From Paenibacillus dauci (GTDB taxonomy: Bacteria; Bacillota; Bacilli; Paenibacillales; Paenibacillaceae), in assembly GCF_000971985.1 (NCBI RefSeq), contig NZ_LAQQ01000001.1, forward strand, positions 62,001-126,000: DNA of 64,000 nucleotides. Reading direction: 5' to 3'. The first letter of the stretch is position 1, and each line of letters opens with the position of its first letter. The position numbers and the translations under genes are program-made. The notes beneath the pieces were generated by a model. That model did no database searches. It saw only the letters and a program-made list of their open reading frames with translations, and was not told the origin of the DNA. This document shows, in pieces, positions 46,303 through 54,604 of the stretch.

Positions 46303-46986
46303 ATGATGATGACTATTCCTGCCAATTCACGCGTTCTCGTCGTCCTGCCTCATCCGGATGATGAGTGCTATAGCCTGTCGGGTACGCTCGCCAAACATAT
46401 CGCTGGCGGCGGTCAGGTCACTTATGCCTGCCTGACACTGGGCGAAATGGGACGCAATATGGGGACGCCTCCTTTTACCAATCGTGTAGATCTGCCTCGT
46501 ATTCGTGAAGGTGAACTGAAAAAGTCTGTCGATGCTATCGGTATACAAGATCTGCGCATGATGGGCTTCCATGACAAAACGATTGAATTTGAAGACAGAA
46601 AAGTACTGGATGGTGCCATCCTTGATCTGCTGACCGAGCTTAAGCCTTCAGCAGTTTTCACCTTCTATCCGGGTTACAGTGTCCATCCGGACCATGATGC
46701 GACGGGTGCAGCTGTAGTACGTGCTATGGGACGTCTGCCGGAATCGGAACGTCCGCCGCTTTATACGATGGCGTTCTCTCGTAACTGTACGGACGAGATC
46801 GGCTTTCCGGATACCGAGAATGATGTAGGTGATTTCCTGCAGAACAAGCTGGATTCGATCCATGCTCACCGTTCCCAGTTCCCTTCACCGGGTGAACTCG
46901 GCAAAAGCAAAAAGTTGGATCGTGAACTGCGCGAGCGCTTCAGTCGTGAGCGGTTCTGGACCATCCGCGAATTCCCGAATGCCTGA
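46303..46986 (+). CDS. bshB2: Bacillithiol biosynthesis N-acetylglucosaminyl-malate deacetylase
   Basis: A 227-residue zinc-dependent deacetylase of the PIG-L/LmbE family, converting GlcNAc-malate to GlcN-malate in bacillithiol synthesis. Metal and catalytic motifs are H17-PDDE (LPHPDDE) and H128-PDHDATG. The long TLGEMGRNMGTPPFTNR loop is typical of BshB2. I start at ATG 46303, because GAGGAG at 46288-46293 lies 9 nt upstream; the earlier ATG 46282 overlaps the yojF stop codon and lies before that site. Bacillithiol is the main low-molecular-weight thiol of many Bacillota. Confidence 0.92.
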   Translation: MMMTIPANSRVLVVLPHPDDECYSLSGTLAKHIAGGGQVTYACLTLGEMGRNMGTPPFTNRVDLPRIREGELKKSVDAIGIQDLRMMGFHDKTIEFEDRKVLDGAILDLLTELKPSAVFTFYPGYSVHPDHDATGAAVVRAMGRLPESERPPLYTMAFSRNCTDEIGFPDTENDVGDFLQNKLDSIHAHRSQFPSPGELGKSKKLDRELRERFSRERFWTIREFPNA

Positions 46987-47087
46987 TCATATGGACAAGT
47001 CTAAGTAACAGCCTCAGCAGCCTGTATAATCTGGTTATGGGTCTGTTAATAGCCTTTTATTCTATGCGATAATGTACAACTATATAG

Positions 47088-47123
47088 CCGGATGCCCTGC
47101 AATACAGCGGCATCCGGTTTTTT
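47088..47123 (+). terminator. Rho-independent terminator of yojF-bshB2
   Basis: The stem CCGGATGCC/GGCATCCGG (47088-47096 with 47109-47117) is followed by TTTTTTG. Confidence 0.9.
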
Positions 47124-47202
47124 GTCGACTGAGTTACTTAATTCTCTTCTATATTGGGTAAGAGTAAGGTATGAACGATTACCATACGAGGAGGAGATTA
47201 AG

Positions 47203-48096
47203 ATGGCAGAGAATCCAATGAAACATCTGAAGATTCCGATGACTACAGTAGGAAGCGGAGATGAGGTAGAACTGCGTCCCGATGTCTACGGTCTGACTTT
47301 GCAATTTGTAAATGTTGCGTTTATCGGAATTCCGGGCAGTCTGCGGGAATGGGTATTAGTAGATACAGGACTTCCGCAATCGGCAGACAAAATTGTCAAA
47401 GTAGCTAATGAGCGATTCGGTACGGGTGCAAGACCGACAGCGATTATTTTGACACATGGTCATTTTGATCATGCAGGTTCGGCAGTGGAACTGGCCCAGA
47501 AATGGGATGTGCCTGTCTATGCGCACCCTATGGAAATGCCTTTCCTGACCGGACAGTCCAAATATCCAAGTTATGATCCGGGCGTAGAGGGTGGACTGAA
47601 TTCCCGCTTGTCTGCCGTGTTCCCGAATCAGCCGGTTGATTTGCAGCCTTATATTCATAATCTCCCAGCCGATCACAGTGTACCAGGCTTGTCACAGTGG
47701 CGCTGGATTCATACGCCTGGACATGCACCGGGTCACGTGTCACTGTTCCGAGAAGAGGATGGTACATTGATCGCAGGGGATGCGTTTATTACTGTAGACC
47801 AGGATAAGCTATGGGATAGCATGATCCAGAAGCGTGAACTGTGCGGACCACCAAGATACGCGACGACAGATTGGACGGCTGCCCGTGAGTCGGTCGAACG
47901 ACTGGCCTCCCTGCGTCCACAGCATGTGCTGACTGGTCATGGCCAGCCGATGATGGGACCGGATCTGACGGAAGGCTTGCCGCGTCTGGCAGCTCATTTT
48001 GATGAGTGGGCGAAGCCATCGCACGGTAAATATGTAGATCATCCTACCAATGAAGCACCTGGATTGGGTGATGATCGTGATATGTCGGATGTATAA
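47203..48096 (+). CDS. Metallo-beta-lactamase-fold hydrolase
   Basis: A 297-residue protein of the metallo-beta-lactamase superfamily. The zinc motif THGHFDHAG supplies H85, H87, D89 and H90; further ligands are in HTPGHAPGHVSLF and AGDAFI, and LTGHGQPM near the C-terminus. It belongs with the glyoxalase II/YflN-like hydrolases, probably acting on a thioester or lactone; the substrate is unknown. It lies directly after the bacillithiol operon, so a bacillithiol-conjugate substrate is an attractive but untested idea. ATG 47203 follows GAGGAGGAG. The C-terminal 30 residues are polar and likely flexible. Confidence 0.85.
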   Translation: MAENPMKHLKIPMTTVGSGDEVELRPDVYGLTLQFVNVAFIGIPGSLREWVLVDTGLPQSADKIVKVANERFGTGARPTAIILTHGHFDHAGSAVELAQKWDVPVYAHPMEMPFLTGQSKYPSYDPGVEGGLNSRLSAVFPNQPVDLQPYIHNLPADHSVPGLSQWRWIHTPGHAPGHVSLFREEDGTLIAGDAFITVDQDKLWDSMIQKRELCGPPRYATTDWTAARESVERLASLRPQHVLTGHGQPMMGPDLTEGLPRLAAHFDEWAKPSHGKYVDHPTNEAPGLGDDRDMSDV

Positions 48097-48201
48097 TAGC
48101 TTTGCAGTATTATCACATCGTATATAAAACAATTAAGAGCAAAGAGTAAAGAGCAACGTGAGCAATAGGATAAAGGGATACTTCATAATCCAATAATCAA
48201 A

Positions 48202-48234
48202 AAAAGGCTGCCATTTGGCGGCCTTTTATTTTGT
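48202..48234 (+). terminator. Rho-independent terminator
   Basis: The stem AAAAGGC-t-GCC/GGC-g-GCCTTTT with an ATTT loop is followed by ATTTTG. Confidence 0.85.
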
Positions 48235-48260
48235 GGCAATACGATGTTATTATAACGGTT

Positions 48261-48289
48261 TTGATTTTGCAGTAGATAACGCTTACAAT
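48261..48289 (+). promoter_or_regulatory. Sigma-A promoter of rhaM with overlapping cre-like site
   Basis: TTGATT (48261-48266), a 17-nt spacer and TACAAT (48284-48289) make a strong match. AGATAACGCTTACA (48274-48287) resembles cre with two mismatches and overlaps the -10. This implies CcpA repression of rhaM and its neighbour. Confidence 0.55.
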
Positions 48290-48380
48290 TTAAGAAGGAC
48301 AGCCACATAGGGTGGATCATCAAGTCCTATGATCGAGTCTGCCAACTATACATAATTCATAATCAGAGGAGTGTATGATC

Positions 48381-48692
48381 ATGCAAAGAGTATCGTTTGT
48401 ACTGAATATCCGGCCGGAAGATCATGAAGAGTATATCCGTCGTCATGAAGCCGTGTACCCCGAACTGCTGCAGGCTTTTGGAGAAGTAGGGATTCGGACA
48501 TACAGCATTTTCCTGCATGGAGGGACATTGTTTGCCTATATGGAAGTGGAAGATTATGAGCAAGCGCAGGCGCAACTGGCAAATCATGAAGCCAATCAGC
48601 GCTGGCAGACGTATATGTCCGATTTGCTGATTGTAAATGCAGAAGGAAGCACATCACAAGTAATTCCGGAAGTGTTCCATTATCATTCGTAA
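48381..48692 (+). CDS. rhaM: L-rhamnose mutarotase
   Basis: A 103-residue cytosolic enzyme interconverting alpha- and beta-anomers of L-rhamnose. It starts MQRVSFVLNI, and the catalytic histidine falls at H22 (EYIRRHEAVYPEL), the same number as in E. coli RhaM. RWQTYMSDLL and the terminal EVFHYH are family-typical. I choose ATG 48381 over 48375, because GAGGAG at 48366-48371 is then 9 nt away. It is followed after 90 nt by an FAH-family gene with a hairpin over its ribosome site. No rhaA/B/D genes are present in this window. Confidence 0.9.
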   Translation: MQRVSFVLNIRPEDHEEYIRRHEAVYPELLQAFGEVGIRTYSIFLHGGTLFAYMEVEDYEQAQAQLANHEANQRWQTYMSDLLIVNAEGSTSQVIPEVFHYHS

Positions 48693-48740
48693 AATGTACA
48701 CAACATAGGAGCAACTTCGTATTTTAAAAAGTTGTATAAG

Positions 48741-48774
48741 CACCTCCAGCATGTCATCATGGATGTTGGAGGTG
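48741..48774 (+). promoter_or_regulatory. Hairpin sequestering the ribosome site of the FAH-family gene
   Basis: CACCTCCAGCAT (48741-48752) pairs with ATGTTGGAGGTG (48763-48774): 12 pairs including one G-U, with a 10-nt loop. The right arm contains the Shine-Dalgarno GGAGGTG of the gene starting at 48783, while the left arm is a perfect anti-Shine-Dalgarno. Only TATTTGTG follows, a poor terminator tail. It would block initiation unless opened. Confidence 0.65.
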
Positions 48775-48782
48775 TATTTGTG

Positions 48783-49670
48783 ATGAAATATGTTCATTAT
48801 CAGGTAGAAGGACAGCATCAGCTCGGGATTCAATTGGAAAAGGGGATTCTGCCGCTGCATGTACTGGAAAGTGCTTTGCCAGACGGAATAAGACTTCCGC
48901 ATACCGTTATGGAACTGCTGGAGACCAAAATGCTTCATACCAGCCTGGAACATCTACTGCATCATCATCTATCCGAGTATGAGAACAGTCTGCTGACAGA
49001 AGATCAGGTGCAATGGCTGCCATGTATACCACATCCGGGCAAAATTATCTGTATCGGTCTGAACTATCGCAAACATGCAGCCGAGACGAATATGCCTGAG
49101 CCGGAGACACCGGTAGTATTCAGCAAGTTCTCGGATTCAGTCACTGCACATCTGGCCGATATACGTATCCCCGAGTCTGCAAAGCAGCTGGATTATGAAG
49201 CAGAACTGTGCATGGTTATTGGACAAATCGCCGAGAATGTGAGCAAGGAAAATGCATTGGATTATGTATTTGGCTACTGTACAGCAAATGACCTGTCTGC
49301 TCGTGATCTGCAGATGCGAACAAGTCAATGGCTGCTCGGCAAGACTGGTGCAGGGTTTGCTCCATTGGGACCGTATCTGGTTACTGCTGACGAAGTAGGC
49401 AATCCAAATCAGTTGGGCATACGTGCTTACTTGAATGACAGACAAGTTCAGAGCTCGAATACATCGGACATGATTTTTCATTGTGACGAATTGATTCATT
49501 ATTTATCCCGGCATATGACTCTTCAGCCTGGTGATATTATTCTGACCGGTACACCGGAAGGTGTAATTATGGGTCTGCCCGAGTCAGAACGTCAATGGCT
49601 TGAAGCTGGTGACCAGGTGACGATTGAGATCGACAGACTGGGACGACTCACCAATACATTTGTCCGTTAA
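48783..49670 (+). CDS. Fumarylacetoacetase-fold hydrolase (2-keto-acid type)
   Basis: A 295-residue cytosolic FAH-superfamily enzyme. The N-terminal small domain (1-80) is followed by the catalytic part with CIGLNYRKHAAETN, FSKFSDSVTAH, metal ligands in DYEAELCMVIG, GYCTANDLSARDLQ, GKTGAGFAPLGPY and LTGTPEGVIMG. Such enzymes cleave or hydrate 2-keto-3-deoxy or diketo acids. Adjacency to rhaM suggests a step of non-phosphorylating L-rhamnose or L-fucose breakdown, such as 2,4-diketo-3-deoxyrhamnonate hydrolysis, but catechol-pathway isomerases look similar. ATG 48783 follows GGAGGTG; that ribosome site is buried in the hairpin at 48741-48774. Confidence 0.82.
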   Translation: MKYVHYQVEGQHQLGIQLEKGILPLHVLESALPDGIRLPHTVMELLETKMLHTSLEHLLHHHLSEYENSLLTEDQVQWLPCIPHPGKIICIGLNYRKHAAETNMPEPETPVVFSKFSDSVTAHLADIRIPESAKQLDYEAELCMVIGQIAENVSKENALDYVFGYCTANDLSARDLQMRTSQWLLGKTGAGFAPLGPYLVTADEVGNPNQLGIRAYLNDRQVQSSNTSDMIFHCDELIHYLSRHMTLQPGDIILTGTPEGVIMGLPESERQWLEAGDQVTIEIDRLGRLTNTFVR

Positions 49671-49811
49671 ATAAAAAAACATGCAGTTGATACCGCTCCC
49701 ATTTCTGCTATATCGCTATAGTTAACAGTGCTTTTACATGCGCTTGGTGACATCGAAGCCCAAACACGTTATTATGGAAGGAGTGGACATAAATAGAGAT
49801 GAGGTCTGTGG

Positions 49812-50879
49812 ATGAAGGTAAGAGAGTGGCTCAACCATGATGGAATCAGACGAATTATAGTATTATTGATCCTTGTGCTAATCATTTATTCAATGTCTAG
49901 CATGATGAATATTATTCTGATGACCCTGCTGCTAACTATATTGATTGGCAGCCTGTATAACGGTGTTATGAAGCTGTTTCGTCGGGTGATTCCTAATGTA
50001 TCCCCGTTCTTTGTACTGCCGCTAGTCTATATTGTATTGATCGGTGTGATCGGCTGGGGGGTCTATCGCATGGTACCAACGGTCAGCACACAAGTGGTGC
50101 AGGTATATGGAATGATACAGGATGTATATATGCATCCGCAGGAGAGCAAGTGGAATCATTATATTGTGGAATTTTTGCGCACACTGAATATTGAACAAGT
50201 GCTGGAGAATGTAGGACATTTTATCGGTCCCGGATTTACGGTGCTGCTCAAGATTAGTCAAATCGGTTCGCAGCTATTTATTGCTATGCTGCTAAGTTTG
50301 TTCTTTTTGCTGGATCGTTCGCATATCGCACGATTTACAGCTTCTTTTCAGGACAGCAAACTAAGCTGGTTTTTCAAGGAAGTAGGATATTTTGGCAAGA
50401 TGTTTTTGAATACATTCGGTAAAGTTATCGAAGCCCAGCTGTTGATATCGTTCATCAATACGATTTTGACGATCACGGCGCTATGGTTAATGGGATTCCC
50501 GAACCTGATCGGGCTGGCAGTCATTGTATTCGTATTGGGACTGGTGCCGGTAGCAGGCGTATTTATTTCCCTTATCCCGCTTAGCCTGACAGCGCTTAGC
50601 GTAGGTGGGATCGAATATGTGCTGTATCTGGTGATTTTGATCCTGATTATTCATGCGATCGAAGCGTATCTGCTCAATCCCAAGCTAATGTCCAGCAAAA
50701 CAAACCTACCTGTATTTTATACCTTTGTTATTTTGATTTTCTCCGAGCATTTTATAGGTCCTTGGGGACTTATTATCGGTATTCCTCTATTTGTGTTCTT
50801 CCTTGATCTGATCGGTGTAAATCGTGGTAACGCTGGTCCGCCGAGAGAAGAGAAATCGGTATCCCGGTTGCCAGAATAA
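49812..50879 (+). CDS. AI-2E family permease
   Basis: A 355-residue polytopic protein of the AI-2E (TqsA/YtvI/PerM) family. Two N-terminal TM helices (about 15-50), a third near 65-85, a soluble stretch of about 70 residues (90-150), and five further helices follow, with the conserved SFINTILTITALWLMGFPN, VLGLVPVAGVFISLIP and FIGPWGLIIGIPLFVFF segments. Members export small molecules or ions; some are Na+(Li+)/H+ antiporters, so the family name is misleading. ATG 49812 has a modest GAGG upstream. It is monocistronic with a terminator. Confidence 0.85.
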   Translation: MKVREWLNHDGIRRIIVLLILVLIIYSMSSMMNIILMTLLLTILIGSLYNGVMKLFRRVIPNVSPFFVLPLVYIVLIGVIGWGVYRMVPTVSTQVVQVYGMIQDVYMHPQESKWNHYIVEFLRTLNIEQVLENVGHFIGPGFTVLLKISQIGSQLFIAMLLSLFFLLDRSHIARFTASFQDSKLSWFFKEVGYFGKMFLNTFGKVIEAQLLISFINTILTITALWLMGFPNLIGLAVIVFVLGLVPVAGVFISLIPLSLTALSVGGIEYVLYLVILILIIHAIEAYLLNPKLMSSKTNLPVFYTFVILIFSEHFIGPWGLIIGIPLFVFFLDLIGVNRGNAGPPREEKSVSRLPE

Positions 50880-50948
50880 TTGCTTGAACAAATAGAATGT
50901 TGTCTTATAACAGAAGGCGGTTGTTGTTCCTTTTGTTGTTATCCGACC

Positions 50949-50991
50949 AAAGAAGCTTTGCCCATGATAATTCGGGAAAGCTTCTTTTTTG
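50949..50991 (+). terminator. Rho-independent terminator
   Basis: The stem AAAGAAGCTTTgCCC/GGGaAAGCTTCTTT is followed by TTTTG. Confidence 0.88.
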
Positions 50992-51143
50992 TGCTGTATT
51001 TTATATGGTAAATGTACTGTAGGAATAGCAAAAAAATGGTATATGAATAAATAAGTTTTTATTTTACAAAATTCATGACTTTTGCATATATTTCCATGGT
51101 AAGATATTGCCGTTACATACTATTTCGGTTACAGGGGGCATTT

Positions 51144-53951
51144 ATGGTTACATGGAACGGACTGAGGTCCAAGGGATTAAAAACATTGCTGGCAGTATCG
51201 CTGGCATGGCCGCTGCAAATGGCATTTGGCGGAGAGAATATGACGGTTCATGCGGAGACAGCGAGTGATCCGGCGCCTTTTATCAATGCCAAGATTGTAA
51301 ATGAAAACGCTGGCAAAAAGGTGCTTTTCGATAATACACACGGTCAGACATCCGGTGCAGCAGATTGGGTCATTGATGGTGGATTCTCGGATTTTGCTAA
51401 TGGACTGGCAAATGACGGCTACGATGTCAAAGAGCTGCGCAAGACCGTATCATTTACATACAGCGATCTGAGCCCTTATGATGTGTTCGTTATTGCTGAA
51501 CCCAATATTCCTTTTAAAACAAGTGAACAGGCTGCCATGGAGCAGTACGTGGAGAGCGGCGGCAGTATTTTCTTCATCGGCGATCATTACAATGCCGATC
51601 GTAACAAAAACCGCTGGGATGGTTCCGAATCGATCAATGGTTATCGCCGCGGAGCATGGGAAGATCCTGCCAAAGGAATGTCCGAGGGTGAGCGTAATTC
51701 AGCAGCGATGAAGGATGTAGTCAGTTCGGACTGGCTGTCGGATAACTTCGGTATCCGGTTCCGTTATAACGCGCTCGGGGATATCAATGCGAATAATGTA
51801 GTCGCTCCCGATCAGGCATTTGGTATTACGGAAGGGGTTAACAGTGTAGCAATGCATGCAGGCTCTACACTGGCAATTACCGATCCTACCAAAGCCAAAG
51901 GTATTGTCTATCTGCCCGAGACCAAAGAAGCCTGGGGTAATGCAGTAGACCAGGGTGTCTATAATGGCGGTGGAGTAGCAGAAGGACCATACGTAGCCGT
52001 GTCCAAGCTGGGACAGGGCAAAGCAGCATTTATCGGTGATTCTTCTCCGGTGGAAGATGCTTCGCCAAAATATCTTCGTGAAGAAACAGGCACCAAGAAA
52101 ACAACTTATGATGGATTCAAAGAAGTAGACGATGCTACGCTACTCGTAAATACAGTAAACTGGTTGTCCACCGACGAGAGCTATACTCGTCTGGATCAGG
52201 TGGAAGGTCTGGTGCTGGATCAGCCTACGCCGCAGCTGGCTATCGAGACGCCGCAGACATCTACAGAACCACAGGCAGAACCGTGGTCTGCACCTGCAGC
52301 CGGTTACAACTGGTGGGACCCTTCTACATTCAAACCCGGCTCCTATGGAAGTACAGTTAGCGTAACCAATCCGACGTACAGCTTTGTGCATCAAGCCAAG
52401 CTACCGAACGCCGAAGAATTCCAGCTGCGTATCGTAGCGGATGATCTGACGCCAAATAGTACGACGACAGGCTTCAGCACAGGTATTTTCGTGACAGGTG
52501 GCAGCCAGGTAGCCCAGATCCAGAATGCAGATGGTACTTGGCCTGCTTCCTATGGATACAGCTCCACGTATAGTCTGACCGCAGACAGCAAAGGACATGC
52601 GATCAAGGATCTGACCGTACGCATCAAGCCGGGTACTGAAGGTACAGCCAGCCTGCGTCTGCGCCAGAATGGCAGCAACCTGCTGACCAGCTCGGTCAAT
52701 ATTGCGAATGTACCGGCAGAGCCGCTGCCAACAGATGATGGCGGAGTTCAGATTCCTGCATTGACTGATATCAAAAGTGCGCGTAATCAGGCACCGGGAA
52801 CCGTCGTAACGGTAAAAGGTATCGTGACGTCAACGCCGGGATCATTTGGCGGACAGGCATTCTATATGCAGGATGAGACAGGTGGCATCTACGTCTACCA
52901 GAATCAGAGTGGATTTGCACAGGGTGATGTTATTCAGATCACTGCTCCAACGACCGTCTATAACGCTGAACTGGAACTGACAGACCCGATCGCCATTGAA
53001 AAGACAGGTACTGCTTCATTGCCTCAACCTACTACTGCAGTAACGGTAGATGCTTACAATCAAGGACAGCTGGTTCAGCTGAAAAATGTAACGGTCAGCA
53101 ATATTGTCAGTGCAACACCAGCTGGTTCGTTCGAATTTGATGTAACGAGTGATGTATACACAACCAATGCAGTGAAGACACATGTACGGGTCGATGGACG
53201 TACTGGCTTGACGCTGGCAGACTTCACTTACCAGTCAGGCGATCAAGTGAATATCAGCGGTATTGCTGCTATCTTCAAAGACAGCTTCCAGCTGAAACCA
53301 AGAAGCAGTGCTGATATTACGGCTGCCGAACCGACAGAACCAACTCCGCCAGTCAAAGATCCGCTGGCAACAGGAGTTCCGGGTACTCCTATGCTCTCCG
53401 ATAATAACGGTCAGGATACAGGACTGCGTGATGGTGATTATCGTATTACGATGAATATGTGGTGGGGCAATAACGGTTCGTCCTACAAATTGTATGAAAA
53501 TGATCAATTGATCGGGGAAGGGAAGCTGACAGATCAATCTCCAGCTGCCCAGGTATTGACTCAGGATATTCAAGGCAAAGCAAACGGTACGTACACTTAT
53601 GTACTGGAACTGACGAATAGCTATGGCACCACGAAGAGCCAGCCGCTAAAAGTCGAAGTGAAAGACGCCGTGCCGGGCAAACCGGTACTGGCAAGCAATA
53701 ATTGGGATGGTGACGGCAGTTACTCCATTACGATGAATCTATGGTGGGGAACCAATGCTTCCGAATATCGTCTGTATGAAAATGGTAAATTAATCGATAC
53801 TCAATCGCTGAAAGCATCTACGCCACAAGCACAAAATGCTGTCAGTGCCATAACAGATCGGGCACCAGGCGAGTATGTATATACGGCCGAACTGGTAAAT
53901 GCTGCAGGAACGACACGCAGTGATGAAATAACAGTGCGTGTTGTGCGTTAA
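51144..53951 (+). CDS. Large mosaic secreted protein (GATase-like, OB-fold and two Ig/FnIII-like repeats)
   Basis: About 935 residues. The signal peptide covers about 1-38 (ending VHAETA). Residues about 50-340 form a DUF4350/GATase-like fold: KVLFDNTHGQTSG, DGYDVKELRKTVSFTYSDLSPYDVFVIAEPN, YVESGGSIFFIGDHYNADRN and KAAFIGDSSPVED; the His-Asp pair in GDHYNADRN suggests a metal or catalytic site. About 385-530 is a beta domain (GYNWWDPSTFKPGSYGS). About 555-740 is a DUF5689-like OB-fold (VVTVKGIVTSTPGSFGGQAFYMQD). Two C-terminal repeats (about 760-845 and 855-935) share ITMN-x-WWG-x-N-x-S/E-Y-x-LYEN. It resembles exported nuclease-associated proteins, but I see no nuclease domain. ATG 51144 follows AGGGGGC. 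Confidence 0.7.
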   Translation: MVTWNGLRSKGLKTLLAVSLAWPLQMAFGGENMTVHAETASDPAPFINAKIVNENAGKKVLFDNTHGQTSGAADWVIDGGFSDFANGLANDGYDVKELRKTVSFTYSDLSPYDVFVIAEPNIPFKTSEQAAMEQYVESGGSIFFIGDHYNADRNKNRWDGSESINGYRRGAWEDPAKGMSEGERNSAAMKDVVSSDWLSDNFGIRFRYNALGDINANNVVAPDQAFGITEGVNSVAMHAGSTLAITDPTKAKGIVYLPETKEAWGNAVDQGVYNGGGVAEGPYVAVSKLGQGKAAFIGDSSPVEDASPKYLREETGTKKTTYDGFKEVDDATLLVNTVNWLSTDESYTRLDQVEGLVLDQPTPQLAIETPQTSTEPQAEPWSAPAAGYNWWDPSTFKPGSYGSTVSVTNPTYSFVHQAKLPNAEEFQLRIVADDLTPNSTTTGFSTGIFVTGGSQVAQIQNADGTWPASYGYSSTYSLTADSKGHAIKDLTVRIKPGTEGTASLRLRQNGSNLLTSSVNIANVPAEPLPTDDGGVQIPALTDIKSARNQAPGTVVTVKGIVTSTPGSFGGQAFYMQDETGGIYVYQNQSGFAQGDVIQITAPTTVYNAELELTDPIAIEKTGTASLPQPTTAVTVDAYNQGQLVQLKNVTVSNIVSATPAGSFEFDVTSDVYTTNAVKTHVRVDGRTGLTLADFTYQSGDQVNISGIAAIFKDSFQLKPRSSADITAAEPTEPTPPVKDPLATGVPGTPMLSDNNGQDTGLRDGDYRITMNMWWGNNGSSYKLYENDQLIGEGKLTDQSPAAQVLTQDIQGKANGTYTYVLELTNSYGTTKSQPLKVEVKDAVPGKPVLASNNWDGDGSYSITMNLWWGTNASEYRLYENGKLIDTQSLKASTPQAQNAVSAITDRAPGEYVYTAELVNAAGTTRSDEITVRVVR

Positions 53952-53990
53952 TTTTGTAGTCGAATTTTAATTTCCAAAAAGTATAAAACA

Positions 53991-54044
53991 AAAGCCCTGA
54001 ATCCTGCCAGCACAGATTGCTGCAGAAGATTCAGGGCTTTTTTA
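53991..54044. terminator. Bidirectional terminator
   Basis: The stem AAAGCCCTGAATC/GATTCAGGGCTTT with a structured loop has T runs on both strands, serving the large secreted protein gene and the convergent DUF423/coaA genes. Confidence 0.85.
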
Positions 54045-54167
54045 TGGACACATTCATATGATTATTGGTGAAGACTTGCTAACGAATAAAATAAATACGG
54101 CTGAATTACAGTATACAAATTTTTGAGATAAAGGATTGCTATTCGATTTTACTGCCAGTAGGCTGGA

Positions 54168-54536
54168 TCAGGACAGTACAGCGATTAACAGCAGTACCCA
54201 ACCGGCGAGGAACAGCAGTCCGCCAAGCGGTGTGATCGCTCCCAGCTTGCGTACGCCGCTCAGACTGAGTGCATACAGACTGCCGGAGAACAGAATAATA
54301 CCTGCAAACAGACACCAGCCTGCAGCTACTGCAAGACTTTGTCCCTGCAGGAAGTTCTGGGCCAACGATCCAATGATCAGCATACCGAGACTATGAGCAA
54401 TATGATATTGAATACCGGTTTCGTAGATCTTCATCATATCCGGTGAGAGTTTGGCTTTGAGCGCATGAGCGCCGAAGGCTCCAAGCGCTACCGCAAGAAA
54501 CATCATGATACTGCCGACTACAAGAATGGATTGCAA
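54168..54536 (-). CDS. DUF423 family membrane protein
   Basis: A 122-residue membrane protein with four TM helices, matching the DUF423 (YwdK) family: LGAFGAHALK after helix 1, the YHIAHSLGMLIIG helix and SGSLYALSLSG. Function is unknown. I take the TTG at 54536 as the start, because GGAGGAA lies 6 nt upstream; the in-frame TTG at 54554 precedes that site. It lies 68 nt downstream of coaA on the same strand, probably in one transcript. Confidence 0.88.
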   Translation of the reverse strand: MQSILVVGSIMMFLAVALGAFGAHALKAKLSPDMMKIYETGIQYHIAHSLGMLIIGSLAQNFLQGQSLAVAAGWCLFAGIILFSGSLYALSLSGVRKLGAITPLGGLLFLAGWVLLLIAVLS

Positions 54537-54604
54537 TGTATGTTCCTCCGTCAATAAGATTTAAAATAGCGAGAATGGTGAGTGAAAGGTGCACCGGGCT
54601 CCAA

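Noticed and set aside
48741-48774. Hairpin as the terminator of rhaM
   Set aside because: The stem is strong, but only TATTTGTG follows instead of a T run, and its right arm is the next gene's ribosome site; partial termination is still possible.
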